Source of the DNA: an uncultured Sulfurovum sp.
Lineage (GTDB): Bacteria > Campylobacterota > Campylobacteria > Campylobacterales > Sulfurovaceae
Length of the DNA: 64,000 nucleotides
NCBI GenBank assembly: GCA_902727895.1
Contig: CACVAP010000039.1
Coordinates: forward strand, 62,001-126,000
Direction of reading: 5' to 3'
Shown here: one piece after another, positions 26,358 to 36,341 of the stretch
Numbering within the stretch: the stretch's first letter is position 1
How the letters are laid out: each line of letters opens with the position of its first letter
Position numbers and translations under genes: made by a program
Notes under the pieces: generated by a model
Databases searched by the model: none
The model's input: the letters and a program-made list of their open reading frames with translations, nothing else
What the model was told of the DNA's origin: nothing

Positions 26358-27610
26358 ATCTCGTTTCTATCAAAGCAAAGTACTTCTAACTTTGTCTTTG
26401 TATCTGTAATCACAAATTTATCATCTTTTTTAATAGATGCTAAATCAACACGTTTCCCATTCATAACTACTTCACCCCAGCCCTCTTTTTGTTTCGCTTT
26501 AGGATTGTAAAGTTTCATCTTCTCTTCAAGCGTTTTAAGCTCAGTAGTTTTCAAGTGCAAAGCATACGCTAATTTATCTTTTAAGTCACCCTCTAAAGGC
26601 TTTACTCTGTTTTCATACTGCGACATCTGATACTGCATGACACGTTTAAACTCATCTTCTAAGTTCTCAAACTCTTTTTCCATCATTGCAATTTTTCGAG
26701 AAACTGAATGACGTTGAAATTCTTGGGAAAATGCTTTTAACTTCTGCTCTTTATTTCCTAATAACTGTTGCATGACACGGGCATAACGTTCTTCCATTTC
26801 AGACAAGGTATAAAGTATCTCATTTTGGTCAGGAAGTATCATTTCCATTGCTGCTGAAGGTGTGGGCGCACGTAAATCTGCTACAAAGTCAGAAATCTGT
26901 ACATCTATCTCATGTCCAACAGCTGAAACCACAAACGTATTAAGATTAAATATGGCATCAGCAACAACTTCTTCGTTAAATGCCCATAAATCTTCTTTAC
27001 TTCCTCCACCACGACCAACAACTATGGCATCACATTCTAAAGTATCTGCATAGGCTAAAGCCTCAGCTATTTGTGCTGCTGATTTGTCACCTTGAACCAA
27101 GGTATCTATGACTACTATTTCAAGTAATGCCCAACGTTTCTCTATGATTTTTAGCATGTCTTGTAAAGCTGCACTCTTAGAAGCTGTCACCAAGGCTACT
27201 TTTTTCAGATACTTAGGTTGCTCTTTTTTTCTAGCACTATCAAAATAGCCTTTTTTCTCTAACTTCTCTTTGAGTTGCTCATAAGCCAAAGCCAAAGCAC
27301 CTTGTCCAAAAGGTTCAATGGAAACAGTAAGCAGCTGATACTCTCCACGAGGCGTATAAACAGAAATTGACCCATTCACCACCACATGCTGTCCACGCTC
27401 TAGACGAAACTTCATTTTGTTAGCGTTAGAGCGAAACATCACACACTTAATACTAGACTCTTTGTCTTTTATGGAAAAGTAAACATGCCCCGAGTTGTGA
27501 TAGGTAACAGAAGAAACTTCCCCTTCTACTAAAACATGCATAAATGTTGTTTCCAGTAAAGACTTGACTTTGGTATTAAGTGAGCTTACTGTCATGGTTC
27601 CTTGAGACAT
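26354..27610 (-). CDS. xseA: Exodeoxyribonuclease VII large subunit
   Basis: A 418-residue catalytic subunit that degrades single-stranded DNA. It has an N-terminal OB-fold (LVEGEVSSVTYHNSGHVYFSIKD), a catalytic core with GRGGGSKEDLWAFN and SAVGHEIDVQISDFVADLRA plus PTPSAA, a long coiled coil (about 270-370) and a C-terminal beta region. It is part of the six-gene operon driven from the Pif1-like helicase promoter. The small subunit xseB is not seen nearby. Confidence 0.93.
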   Translation of the reverse strand: MSQGTMTVSSLNTKVKSLLETTFMHVLVEGEVSSVTYHNSGHVYFSIKDKESSIKCVMFRSNANKMKFRLERGQHVVVNGSISVYTPRGEYQLLTVSIEPFGQGALALAYEQLKEKLEKKGYFDSARKKEQPKYLKKVALVTASKSAALQDMLKIIEKRWALLEIVVIDTLVQGDKSAAQIAEALAYADTLECDAIVVGRGGGSKEDLWAFNEEVVADAIFNLNTFVVSAVGHEIDVQISDFVADLRAPTPSAAMEMILPDQNEILYTLSEMEERYARVMQQLLGNKEQKLKAFSQEFQRHSVSRKIAMMEKEFENLEDEFKRVMQYQMSQYENRVKPLEGDLKDKLAYALHLKTTELKTLEEKMKLYNPKAKQKEGWGEVVMNGKRVDLASIKKDDKFVITDTKTKLEVLCFDRNEI

Positions 27611-28003
27611 CTATTTGTTATCCCCTAAAATATGAGAATCCAACACAAAAGTAACAAAGCTTCCTTCAAAAACAAGTTTGTCTTTTACAAAAGCTTCTAC
27701 TGCTACTTCTCTCTTCTTTCCTTTTTCAGCCACTACCTTTGCTTTGAGTAAAACAACATCAGAAACCCTAAGAGGTGCTAAAAACTTTGAAGTAGAGGAA
27801 CCAAGTACAACATGAGGATCATTAACAGCTGACATGGCAGCAAAATCAGCAGCACCAAATACAAATCCACCATGCACTAAACCTTGTGTATCAGCGCGCA
27901 TTTGATTGGTCGTGTGTAATAATACCTCTGCATAACCTTCTGCCAATTTGACAACTTTACCACAAAGTGATGTACTAATATTTAAATGTGTGTTTAATTC
28001 CAT
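27611..28003 (-). CDS. Hotdog-fold thioesterase
   Basis: A 130-residue single hotdog domain with the PaaI-like motif QGLVHGGFVFGAADFAAM (helix with conserved His and Gly, about 43-60), then strands FLAPLRVSDVVLLKAKV. It probably hydrolyses acyl-CoA. It abuts xseA with no gap and follows the BatD gene by 15 bases. The substrate is unknown. Confidence 0.75.
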   Translation of the reverse strand: MELNTHLNISTSLCGKVVKLAEGYAEVLLHTTNQMRADTQGLVHGGFVFGAADFAAMSAVNDPHVVLGSSTSKFLAPLRVSDVVLLKAKVVAEKGKKREVAVEAFVKDKLVFEGSFVTFVLDSHILGDNK

Positions 28004-28018
28004 ATCTTCCCCAATTTA

Positions 28019-29143
28019 TTAAATCATCTCTTTTATTTTAGACAAAGAGGTTTTTTCATTATTATACACAACCCCTTCTAAAGCTTTAATAGCTTTAGAA
28101 AAATTCATATTATTCTCAAGAAGTAAAATGTCTAATAGTCCCTTATGTGTCTTAGTAGATTTTATCTTTGCACTCAATATAGCTTCTTTACTTTGCATAA
28201 CATGCTTTTGTTTTTTAAAAAAGTCTCTAGGCATTAACAACCCAGCCACAAAAACGACCACATAAGAAAAAGCCCAAGACCAAAAACTCCAGTCAATCCC
28301 TTTTGCTCTAGCAGGGTAATCTTCATTATCCAATAACGAGGAAACATCTACCTTTTCAACTTCTACTATATACGAAGGCATAGACAAATCATAAATTTTT
28401 TGAGTTTGTGGATTAAATGCTTTTAAAAGTATGGAGGGTAAAGTAAAACTGTTTTCAGATGACACAGCATAGTCCCACTTCAGTGAAGAACTTGAACCAA
28501 CTTTTGTATGAAAGGTTTTAAACTTTGGACTTTGAGTAAATAACCTATAAGAGTTACTCTTTTCTAAAAGGTTAAAAGAGGATAAAAAGCCTTTACCCTT
28601 GAGTTCTACCTTTAAATTAATAGGCTCAAAAGCTTCTGTTTTTATTTTGTCTAAAGTATGTTCAAAGGTAAAGTTACCAACTATATCTATACCCATTGGA
28701 AGTGCCTTAACTTCTAAAATTAAGGGTTTTAAAGCTACAGCTATATCTTCTTTTTCTAAGCCCTTAACATTGTCTCTGTCACCAGATATCGAGTATGCTA
28801 CTTTGTCATCATCTGTAATTGACTTTCTCATCTCAAACTCTAATAGAACTTTACCTGACTTCTTTGGATAAACAAGATAAGTATATTCATGGCGTAAATC
28901 ATGGTACTTTTCATGTTCTTTAAAACCTACTTGATGAAATTTATACTCAATAGAATCTTTCAAAGAAAACTTAAAAAGCATAACCTTTGACTGATCTACC
29001 TGTGTTAGATTTACCTCTAAAAATATTGCCTCTTTTTCATAAGGCTTTTCATTTGAGACATGAAAACTGTAGGCGATATCATTGGCATAGAGAACGTTGA
29101 CAATAAAAAAGAATGTAAGAAAAAAAGACTTTATAATTGACAT
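28019..29143 (-). CDS. BatD-like exported membrane protein
   Basis: A 374-residue protein with a signal peptide (residues 1-20), about 260 residues of beta-rich Ig-like repeats (SFHVSNEKPYEKEAIFLEV, VELKGKGFLSSFNL), one transmembrane helix near residue 295 and a cytoplasmic tail. This layout matches BatD of the oxygen-tolerance cluster. No BatA/BatB or MoxR genes are adjacent, so the assignment rests on architecture. Confidence 0.6.
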   Translation of the reverse strand: MSIIKSFFLTFFFIVNVLYANDIAYSFHVSNEKPYEKEAIFLEVNLTQVDQSKVMLFKFSLKDSIEYKFHQVGFKEHEKYHDLRHEYTYLVYPKKSGKVLLEFEMRKSITDDDKVAYSISGDRDNVKGLEKEDIAVALKPLILEVKALPMGIDIVGNFTFEHTLDKIKTEAFEPINLKVELKGKGFLSSFNLLEKSNSYRLFTQSPKFKTFHTKVGSSSSLKWDYAVSSENSFTLPSILLKAFNPQTQKIYDLSMPSYIVEVEKVDVSSLLDNEDYPARAKGIDWSFWSWAFSYVVVFVAGLLMPRDFFKKQKHVMQSKEAILSAKIKSTKTHKGLLDILLLENNMNFSKAIKALEGVVYNNEKTSLSKIKEMI

Positions 29144-29149
29144 AAAGTA

Positions 29150-30865
29150 TTATAACCTAAAGAGCATTGTCGCCCTGATGTCATCATAAGAAATCTCTCC
29201 ATTTAATGCTTCATAAATGGCTTTCATTCGTAGGTTTCCATCTTCTGCGAAATTTTCCATATTTTGTTCTTCTTCTAAGACCAAAACAACTTTTTCAATG
29301 GCTTCAGTAGGTAAACCTTTAGGCTTGTATTTACTTAAGTCTATACTATTATCTTCTTTTTTCAAAGTAGAGAAATGATTCATAATAGTAGCAGCCGTAA
29401 CTCCTCTGGTTTTAGCAATCTCTTTAATGCTCTCACAACTCTCCATAAGGGCTTTTGTCTTTAGATGCGTAGGAATATCAGAAGAAACAGAAGATTTACC
29501 TGCACGCAGTAGCTTTTTTTCATCTTCAATCTCTAAAAAGTTTATGCATCCACCTAAACCTTTTATGTAATTGGCATGTGCTTTTTCAAGATCTTCTTCA
29601 CTATACGCAGTTATCTCAGCACTCGCTTTTAACGAAGCTTTTTTAATGGGTTCATCAATACGTAAAATGAGAGGGTCAACTTTTAGAGCCATCTCATTTA
29701 AGCCTAAAAGTTGCAAGCCCTCTATGTTTTTAATACGGGATAACGCAACATAACCCTGCCCTACTTCAAAGGTTTGAGAAAGATCAATTTGTGCTGCATC
29801 AAGCGTCATACCTTGTGACTTATGAATGGTAATCGCCCATGCCAAACGCAGAGGAACTTGTGAGACCGTAGCTACATTTTCACCTTTGTCATTTTCAAGT
29901 TGCCAGTCATCAGCCACCACACGAATCTTCCGACCCGTTGTTGTCTGAACGATGGGAATATCACCATCAAAACCCATAACCACACCCGTCGTTCCATTAA
30001 CATAAAACTTCTCAGGGTTATTCTTTATAAAAATAACCATTGCCCCTTTTTTAAGGGTCAACTCTTCCAAGACTAACGCTGTTTTAAAAATCTTCTCTAT
30101 GTTTTTAACTGAACCTTTTGAAGTGTATTTAAATGTTTGGGGCTTGCCCTTTAGCTTACTTAACTCTTCAAGGTTTATTCTATCTACATCCACATTATGC
30201 GTAAAAAGTTTGGTTACCGTCACCTTCTCAGCCAATTCTGTATGAAAACAATTTTCTAGTATTTTCTGTGAACTCTCTGATACATTATCTGAACGAATTT
30301 CATCGAGTACTTGAATTAATTGGTCATCGTCTTGTCTAAACTTCTCAGAAAGATAACAACTCTTTAACTCCAAAGTTTTCCACACAGGAGCTTGCCAAGA
30401 AAAACGTTTTTCTTTAAACTCTTTACTAACAGGAGGTAACTGAAAAAAGTCTCCCGAAATAACAACTTGCACACCACCAAAGGGTTCTGGACTGTTTTTA
30501 AAAGCTCTTAATATTTTGTCCATAGAAGCAAAGATTTCAGGTGAGACCATAGAAACCTCATCAATAATCAGTACTTTTAATTTTGAAAAACGACTTTTTA
30601 AATAACTCTTCTCTAACAAAAATGCCACATATCCATTGTCTACTACCGTGTCACGAATACCCAAAGCAAAAAAAGAGTGAATGGTCTGCCCTTTTAAATG
30701 AGAAGCTGCAATACCTGTTGGTGCCACAATGGTCGGATGAATCCGTCGCTCTTTTAAATACTGAATATACTGCCGTAAAAGATAGGTTTTACCCGTACCA
30801 GCTGAACCAGTAATAAAAACATTTTTCCCAGATTTTAGAATGTTGAGTGCTGTAGTTTGTTTCAT
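29150..30865 (-). CDS. Pif1/RecD2-like DNA helicase with C-terminal HTH
   Basis: A superfamily 1B helicase, 571 residues: Walker A ITGSAGTGKTYLL (about 18-30), APTGIAA, IIDEVSMVSPEIF (motif II), SGDFFQLPPV (motif III) and the UvrD-like C-terminal QGMTLDAAQIDL and GYVALSRI. Residues 480-530 add an HTH (IKEIAKTRGVTAATIMNHF). It should unwind 5'-3' at forks, R-loops or G4. It heads an operon that includes xseA, and its promoter carries the CAATTTGACAT box, so co-regulation with other DNA-repair genes is plausible. Confidence 0.9.
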   Translation of the reverse strand: MKQTTALNILKSGKNVFITGSAGTGKTYLLRQYIQYLKERRIHPTIVAPTGIAASHLKGQTIHSFFALGIRDTVVDNGYVAFLLEKSYLKSRFSKLKVLIIDEVSMVSPEIFASMDKILRAFKNSPEPFGGVQVVISGDFFQLPPVSKEFKEKRFSWQAPVWKTLELKSCYLSEKFRQDDDQLIQVLDEIRSDNVSESSQKILENCFHTELAEKVTVTKLFTHNVDVDRINLEELSKLKGKPQTFKYTSKGSVKNIEKIFKTALVLEELTLKKGAMVIFIKNNPEKFYVNGTTGVVMGFDGDIPIVQTTTGRKIRVVADDWQLENDKGENVATVSQVPLRLAWAITIHKSQGMTLDAAQIDLSQTFEVGQGYVALSRIKNIEGLQLLGLNEMALKVDPLILRIDEPIKKASLKASAEITAYSEEDLEKAHANYIKGLGGCINFLEIEDEKKLLRAGKSSVSSDIPTHLKTKALMESCESIKEIAKTRGVTAATIMNHFSTLKKEDNSIDLSKYKPKGLPTEAIEKVVLVLEEEQNMENFAEDGNLRMKAIYEALNGEISYDDIRATMLFRL

Positions 30866-30871
30866 GGAAGT

Positions 30872-30916
30872 ATTTTAACATGAATTATTTTTTTTCATTT
30901 AATATATGTCAAATTG
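30872..30916 (-). promoter_or_regulatory. CAATTTGACAT box + N29 + -10 (TAAAAT) before the Pif1-like helicase
   Basis: On the minus strand CAATTTGACAT (30916-30906) precedes TAAAAT (30877-30872), with 29 bases between TTGACA and the -10. The ATG is six bases after the -10, so the mRNA would have almost no leader. The box touches the stop of the upstream DOMON-like gene. Confidence 0.7.
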
Positions 30917-31426
30917 TCATTTAATTTGCAAGAAAGTAGCCCTATTATGAAAATCAGGAACATCTTTTTCATGTTTAACAGACCAAAAGGTTCGCTCATT
31001 ATCTTTAGTTAAAAATATACTGGCGACATTATAAATATCAAACTTTTCCAAATTTTCTATTTCTAGTTCAAAGTCTATTTGAACTTCATCTTCATTTTGC
31101 TGAACTTCTATTTTAGGTTCATTCAAAAGTTTAAGCTCTTGAACTTCAGCACGATAGTTTTTTAAATAATAAAAATTCCAAACTAAAGAGGAGGAAAAGT
31201 TAATCTCATAGTATTCTTCTTTTTGACTGTCAGCTAAAAAGAGTTCGAAGCAGGTAGCTTTCCATAGTTCATTAGCACGTTGAAGTTTTGATTTTGGTGG
31301 GAAGATATAGGCATTTAATTCACCCTTAACAACAAAGCGTATTTGTACTTTGTTGTTAGTCAAATGAAGAGTAGAATTTATGCTAAGGTTTTGAATAGCA
31401 GTATTTAAAATGAGTCTATTTTTCAT
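30917..31426 (-). CDS. DOMON-like domain protein
   Basis: A 169-residue, beta-rich protein without signal peptide. The pattern ELWKATCFELFLAD, YYEINFSSSLVWNFYYLKNYR, then FDIYNVASIFLTKDNERTFWSVKH and PDFHN fits the DOMON-like (carbohydrate/heme-binding fold) family often linked to metabolism genes. It lies seven bases after the cupin gene. Function unknown. Confidence 0.65.
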   Translation of the reverse strand: MKNRLILNTAIQNLSINSTLHLTNNKVQIRFVVKGELNAYIFPPKSKLQRANELWKATCFELFLADSQKEEYYEINFSSSLVWNFYYLKNYRAEVQELKLLNEPKIEVQQNEDEVQIDFELEIENLEKFDIYNVASIFLTKDNERTFWSVKHEKDVPDFHNRATFLQIK

Positions 31427-31433
31427 TCAAGCA

Positions 31434-31775
31434 TTATAGCTTCAAAACGCCATTTACTCTTGCAACGGTATCACCTTTATGTAGAGAAAGTCTTACTACT
31501 GACTTTTCAGTAGCTTTAAGTTCATGCAACACATTTCCCTCTAAAGAGATAACATCACCTTTGGCTAAAGTAACCGTTTTTTCATTCACTGTAAACTCAA
31601 TAGATCCAATAACCGTCATAACAGTAATAGGATATTGTGTTTTATGCTCTTTCATCATTTGCCCTTCTTTAAAAGCAATGCGTATTTCTTTTCCAAAATT
31701 ACTTTCTATTAAGGGAGTAATAACTACTTTACTGTCTGAAAATTCTAGGTTGTTTAGAAATGATGCTATTTGCAT
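31434..31775 (-). CDS. Small cupin-domain protein
   Basis: A 113-residue single cupin with the two-motif pattern: KEHKTQYPITVMTVIGSIEF, then AKGDVISLEGNVLHELKA with the metal-ligand His in motif 2. The first motif has fewer of the usual His. It could be an enzyme or a stress-responsive binding protein. First gene of a two-gene unit with the DOMON-like gene. Confidence 0.75.
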   Translation of the reverse strand: MQIASFLNNLEFSDSKVVITPLIESNFGKEIRIAFKEGQMMKEHKTQYPITVMTVIGSIEFTVNEKTVTLAKGDVISLEGNVLHELKATEKSVVRLSLHKGDTVARVNGVLKL

Positions 31776-31828
31776 GGAAAGTCCTTGTGGATTATTTACA
31801 AGATTATAACTGAAGAAGAAAAATCACC

Positions 31829-31865
31829 AATTGACATATGTCATGCTGAGAGTGTTTCCACTCTC
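31829..31865 (-). terminator. Hairpin between rlmB and the cupin gene
   Basis: A perfect 7-bp stem GAGAGTG / CACTCTC with a 4-base loop at 31848-31865 follows the rlmB stop (minus strand). Immediately beyond it is CATGACATATGTC, a TGACA-N-TGTCA palindrome 30 bases from a TATAAT of the cupin promoter. It is reminiscent of, but not the same as, the CAATTTGACAT box. Confidence 0.45.
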
Positions 31866-31885
31866 AACAAAACCTCAAATAAATT

Positions 31886-32655
31886 TTATAAGAAGGCTAG
31901 AAGAGAAGCTGTTACAGCCACATTTAAAGACTCAACACCACGATTCATAGGAATAGATATAGATGCAGTACTTACAGCCTCTACCTCTGCTGTAATACCT
32001 TCACTCTCATTTCCAAGAACAAAAATAGTTTGATCAGTATATTCTGTATCTCTATAATCACTCTCTGCGTGAGAAGACAAAGTATAAACTTTTGCATTTT
32101 TACTTTTAAAGTTTTCTAAACTCTTCACCAAACTTTTAGTTTTAATAATAGGTAATTTAAAAATAGTTCCTGCTGAAGCTTTGATTACCAAAGGAGAAAT
32201 TTGTGCTGCATTTTTTGTAGGAAGTAAAACAGCATCTATATTTCCAGCTGCTGCTGAACGGATAATCATTCCTAAATTTTGAGGATTAAGAACACCATCA
32301 AGTGCTAAAATTCTAAATGTAGAATTTTCGGCTAAAAATTCTTCTTCACTCAAAGCCTGCTCTAGAACAATGTCTAAAGCCACACCTTGATCTTGTTTCG
32401 CATTTTTAGAAATACGAGAAAGCATTTTTTTATCATGATAAGCTATCTCTATGTCTCTTTTTTCTGCAATTTTCACCATTTGGATTAACTGTTCTGCTGA
32501 TCTATTTGAATCAGCAAAATGAAGTTTATGAATGCTTACAGTATCGTCTTCTAATGCTTCTAATACTGCATTACGTCCATAAATGGTAATTATTTTATCA
32601 AAAAATGATTTCTTTGATAAGTACTCTGCTGAGTCTTCTTTAGTATTGTATCCCA

Positions 32656-32656
<1 letters not shown>
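31886..32656 (-). CDS. rlmB: SpoU-family 23S rRNA 2'-O-methyltransferase, RlmB-like
   Basis: A 256-residue enzyme with an N-terminal RNA-recognition domain (IYGRNAVLEALEDD, about 25-100) and a SPOUT knot. Its three motifs are clear: LDGVLNPQNLGMIIRSA, IFVLGNESEGI and SIPMNRGVESLNVAVTAS. RlmB methylates G2251 of 23S rRNA. The start is a GTG that overlaps the fabI stop by one base, so translation is coupled to fabI. Confidence 0.85.
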
Positions 32657-33555
<899 letters not shown>

Positions 33556-33573
33556 CTAAAAAGTAGGAATGAT

Positions 33574-34068
33574 ATGAAAAAAATATTAATTATTAATACA
33601 GGTGGTACATTTAATAAAATTTATAACCCTCTAACTGGAAATTTAGACATAGACCCAACAGGAGGGGCAATAAAATCTATTGCTAAAGCTTGGCTTACAA
33701 AACTTAAAATTAAAAATATTATTGGAAAAGATAGTTTAGAGATGACAGATGAGGATAGAGAGACTATTGTTAGAAATATTAAAAAAGCAAAAGAAAATAA
33801 AATTATTATTGTGCATGGTACAGACACCATAGACAAAACAGCAGTCTATCTTTCTAATGCTAAATTGAATAAACAAATCATTTTAACAGGAGCCATGGTT
33901 CCATATGAGATAAGCCCTATAGAGTCTACAGCTAACTTATGTTCTTCCTATGGTTATATAAGTTGTTTAAAAAAGAAGGGAGTGTTCATTTCAATGAATG
34001 GAATAATTAAAGATTACAAAAGAGTAATTAAAAACAAAGAAAAAGGATATTTTGAAAAATCAAAATAG
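33574..34068 (+). CDS. Single-domain asparaginase-like protein
   Basis: A 164-residue protein that matches only the N-terminal half of type I/II asparaginases: INTGGTFNKIYN with the catalytic Thr, VHGTDTIDKTAVYL with the second Thr and Asp, and LTGAMVPYEISPIES. A full asparaginase has about 330 residues; here the frame ends normally with no trace of a second domain downstream. Stand-alone domains of this type are known in proteobacteria, so it need not be a truncation. Confidence 0.75.
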   Translation: MKKILIINTGGTFNKIYNPLTGNLDIDPTGGAIKSIAKAWLTKLKIKNIIGKDSLEMTDEDRETIVRNIKKAKENKIIIVHGTDTIDKTAVYLSNAKLNKQIILTGAMVPYEISPIESTANLCSSYGYISCLKKKGVFISMNGIIKDYKRVIKNKEKGYFEKSK

Positions 34069-34448
34069 ACACTCTCTGTAATCTTTTAAGGGGAGTACAA
34101 CGACATATTTAAAAAATATTCTTAATACGTGACAACTCTAGACAGTTTTAGAAAATGCCCTCAAGAGGACATGATACTAATTCAGGAAATAGGGGAGAGG
34201 CTAGAGCGTCACCTATATGTCGTTGAGATACAATTATAATAGGTTTTAACTTAAAGTAACATAATAGAATCATAAAAAAACATATATAAACAAATATATC
34301 TCTGTTACAGTCTAATTATTTAACTTTTACTAATAATATCTCTACTTTATGCTACTTTGAGTTCTTAATATCTCACTAGAAGAACATACCATCATTTTAA
34401 CCTCTCATTAGCTATAATCCAAACCATTACAACACTAAAGAGACTAAC
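34069..34448. ncRNA. Intergenic region with a candidate structured RNA (about 34088-34240, plus strand)
   Basis: No gene fits the 380 bases between the asparaginase-like gene and trpB. Three nested helices are visible: CAACGACATAT (34098-34108) with ATATGTCGTTG (34215-34225), GTGAC (34129-34133) with GTCAC (34208-34212), and CTCTAG (34136-34141) with CTAGAG (34201-34206). They enclose a large asymmetric internal loop and an apical region of about 60 bases. A rod with one big bulge is reminiscent of 6S RNA, but I could not match its conserved bases. The trpB -10 TATAAT is at 34413-34418. Confidence 0.4.
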
Positions 34449-35705
34449 ATGCCAAATAATCAATCTTTATATGAAAAGCTATATATCCCCCAACTAAGTC
34501 CTCATGATCCAGATGAGAATGGTCATTTTGGAAAAGAAGATGACAAACATAGATATGGTGGACGCTATGTTCCTGAGACCCTTATGCCTGCCCTTGAAAA
34601 ATTACGCCTTGACTATGAAGCTGTAAGATTTGATGAAGACTTTTGGTTAGAAGTAGACCATTACTACAAAAACTATGTAGGTCGTCCCTCTTCTCTATAC
34701 TTTGCTGAAAATATTTCAAAAGAATTAAATGCCAAAATTTACCTAAAACGTGAAGACCTTAACCATACAGGTGCACATAAAATTAATCATTGTATTGCAC
34801 AAGCTGTATTGGCTAAGCGTTTAGGTAAAAAGAAAGTTATTGCAGAAACAGGTGCTGGTCAACATGGTGTTGCCACGGCTACTGTTGCTGCACTCTTTGG
34901 TTTAGAGTGCGAAGTTTTCATGGGTGCTAAAGATGTTAAACGTCAAGAACTGAATGTTTTTAGAATGAAACTACTTGGTGCAAAAGTACATGCTGTTGAG
35001 TCGGGAAGTCAATCTTTAAAAGATGCTATGAATGATGCCATTCGTCATTGGGTAACCAATGCACGAGATACTTACTACATTATAGGAACCGTAGCTGGAC
35101 CTCACCCCTACCCTATGATGATACGTGATATTCAATCAATCATCGGTTGGGAAGCAAAACAACAACTTGAAGTTGTTGAAGGTTGTTTACCTGACAAAGT
35201 TATTGCTTGTATTGGTGGAGGTTCAAATGCCTTAGGTATTTTCAACCACTTCTTACAAGATGAAAGTGTAGAATGTATCGGAATAGAAGCTGGGGGAATG
35301 GGTCTTGACTCAAAACACGGTTGTTCCCTAGAAAAAGGAAGCCCTGGTGTTTTACACGGACAGTTAAGCTACCTACTCCAAAATGAAGATGGGCAGATTC
35401 AAGAAGCACATTCTATTTCTGCTGGCTTGGACTATCCTGGAATTGGACCTGAACATGCTTTCTTTAAAGATAATAACATCGTAACTTATAACCATATTAC
35501 TGATGATGAAGCAATGGATGCCTTTGTATGGCTTTCACAAGCCGAAGGAATTATCCCTGCTTTTGAGTCTTCTCATGCAATTGCTTACTTAAAGAAAATG
35601 AAAAAGGAAGATCTTGAAGGTCAAACCATTCTCATCAATCTTTCTGGTCGTGGTGACAAAGACATGATTCAAGCACAAGATATCTTAGCAAGCCAATTTA
35701 AGTAA
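34449..35705 (+). CDS. trpB: Tryptophan synthase beta chain
   Basis: PLP enzyme of 418 residues that condenses indole and serine. Motifs: [16 protein letters not shown] near the start, the PLP lysine in [38 protein letters not shown] (phosphate loop) and SGRGDKD near the end. It stands alone, not next to trpA, and in this phylum trp genes are often scattered. The ATG follows AAAGAG. Confidence 0.94.
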   Translation: MPNNQSLYEKLYIPQLSPHDPDENGHFGKEDDKHRYGGRYVPETLMPALEKLRLDYEAVRFDEDFWLEVDHYYKNYVGRPSSLYFAENISKELNAKIYLKREDLNHTGAHKINHCIAQAVLAKRLGKKKVIAETGAGQHGVATATVAALFGLECEVFMGAKDVKRQELNVFRMKLLGAKVHAVESGSQSLKDAMNDAIRHWVTNARDTYYIIGTVAGPHPYPMMIRDIQSIIGWEAKQQLEVVEGCLPDKVIACIGGGSNALGIFNHFLQDESVECIGIEAGGMGLDSKHGCSLEKGSPGVLHGQLSYLLQNEDGQIQEAHSISAGLDYPGIGPEHAFFKDNNIVTYNHITDDEAMDAFVWLSQAEGIIPAFESSHAIAYLKKMKKEDLEGQTILINLSGRGDKDMIQAQDILASQFK

Positions 35706-35738
35706 AATTCAAAAAAATATATGAAAAGGAGAGATAAG

Positions 35739-35906
35739 ATGAAACAATTTAGTTTAATTGCCGTTGTAGTTATATTTATGAGTGGTTGTACACAAATTAT
35801 TACAGCACCCATAAAAGTTGTAGGAGCTGTTGCTGGTGCTGCCATTGATGTTGGCGCTGCAGGTGTTAGAGCAGTTGCTGGTTCAGACGATGACGACGAT
35901 AAATAG
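35739..35906 (+). CDS. Small Ala/Val-rich lipoprotein
   Basis: A 55-residue lipoprotein with a lipobox MSGC at residues 15-18 and a mature part of repeated AVAGAAIDVGAAGVRAVAGS, ending in a DDDDDK tail. The start at 35739 follows AAGGAG; an ATG at 35721 lies before that site and is not preferred. Small NF038104-type lipoproteins look like this. Function unknown. Confidence 0.7.
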   Translation: MKQFSLIAVVVIFMSGCTQIITAPIKVVGAVAGAAIDVGAAGVRAVAGSDDDDDK

Positions 35907-35929
35907 TCACTTTATCTTTTCATTATCAA

Positions 35930-35952
35930 AGACTAGTCATAAAGGCTAGTCT
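35930..35952. terminator. Hairpin between the lipoprotein and tolR-like genes
   Basis: The inverted repeat AGACTAG / CTAGTCT with a 9-base loop lies between two convergent genes. No U-run is present on either side. Confidence 0.5.
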
Positions 35953-36339
35953 CTACTGCGTTAACAAAGAAACTTTCTTAAACTCACTCTGCTTAACTAC
36001 TTTTAACAAATACATCACATGTTCATACGCTATCTCTTTGTCAGCATTTATAAATACAACTTGGTCTTTTTTTATATCACCTGTCTTTAACCTAAATGCA
36101 TCAGGAAATGATTCTAAACTAAACTTATCATTTTTATAGTGTACTGTTAAATCTTTAGTAATCCTAACAGTCAACGCTTTAGAGTCTGAAACAGCAGCCT
36201 TTTGAGAACCATCTGGAAGATCTATTTTTTCTTCGTAGTGCATAACAGGAATGGTAATCATAAAAATAGCCATAAGAACCAACATCACATCAATAAGTGG
36301 TGTAATGTTTAAATCTGGAGCTTCATCCCAATCATACAT
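35953..36339 (-). CDS. ExbD/TolR-family biopolymer transport protein
   Basis: A 128-residue protein with one N-terminal membrane helix and the family motif DLNITPLIDVMLVLMAIFM, which carries the proton-path Asp. A periplasmic domain follows. It forms an inner-membrane energy-transducing complex with the ExbB/TolQ-like protein encoded two bases upstream. Whether it powers TonB or Tol-Pal cannot be told; no tonB or tolB is in the window. Confidence 0.88.
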   Translation of the reverse strand: MYDWDEAPDLNITPLIDVMLVLMAIFMITIPVMHYEEKIDLPDGSQKAAVSDSKALTVRITKDLTVHYKNDKFSLESFPDAFRLKTGDIKKDQVVFINADKEIAYEHVMYLLKVVKQSEFKKVSLLTQ

Positions 36340-36341
36340 AA

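Noticed and set aside
27942-27952. CCAATTTGACA inside the thioesterase gene
   Set aside because: It lies in coding sequence and has no -10 at the fixed spacing; probably chance.
31826-31842. CATGACATATGTCAATTG as a fifth copy of the CAATTTGACAT box before the cupin gene
   Set aside because: The half-sites are arranged differently and the distance to TATAAT is 30, so it is mentioned but not counted.
34088-34240. tmRNA, SRP RNA or RNase P RNA
   Set aside because: None of their conserved signatures (tag-like frame and tRNA-like ends, GGAA tetraloop with the GUC/GCA partners, or the RNase P core) could be found.
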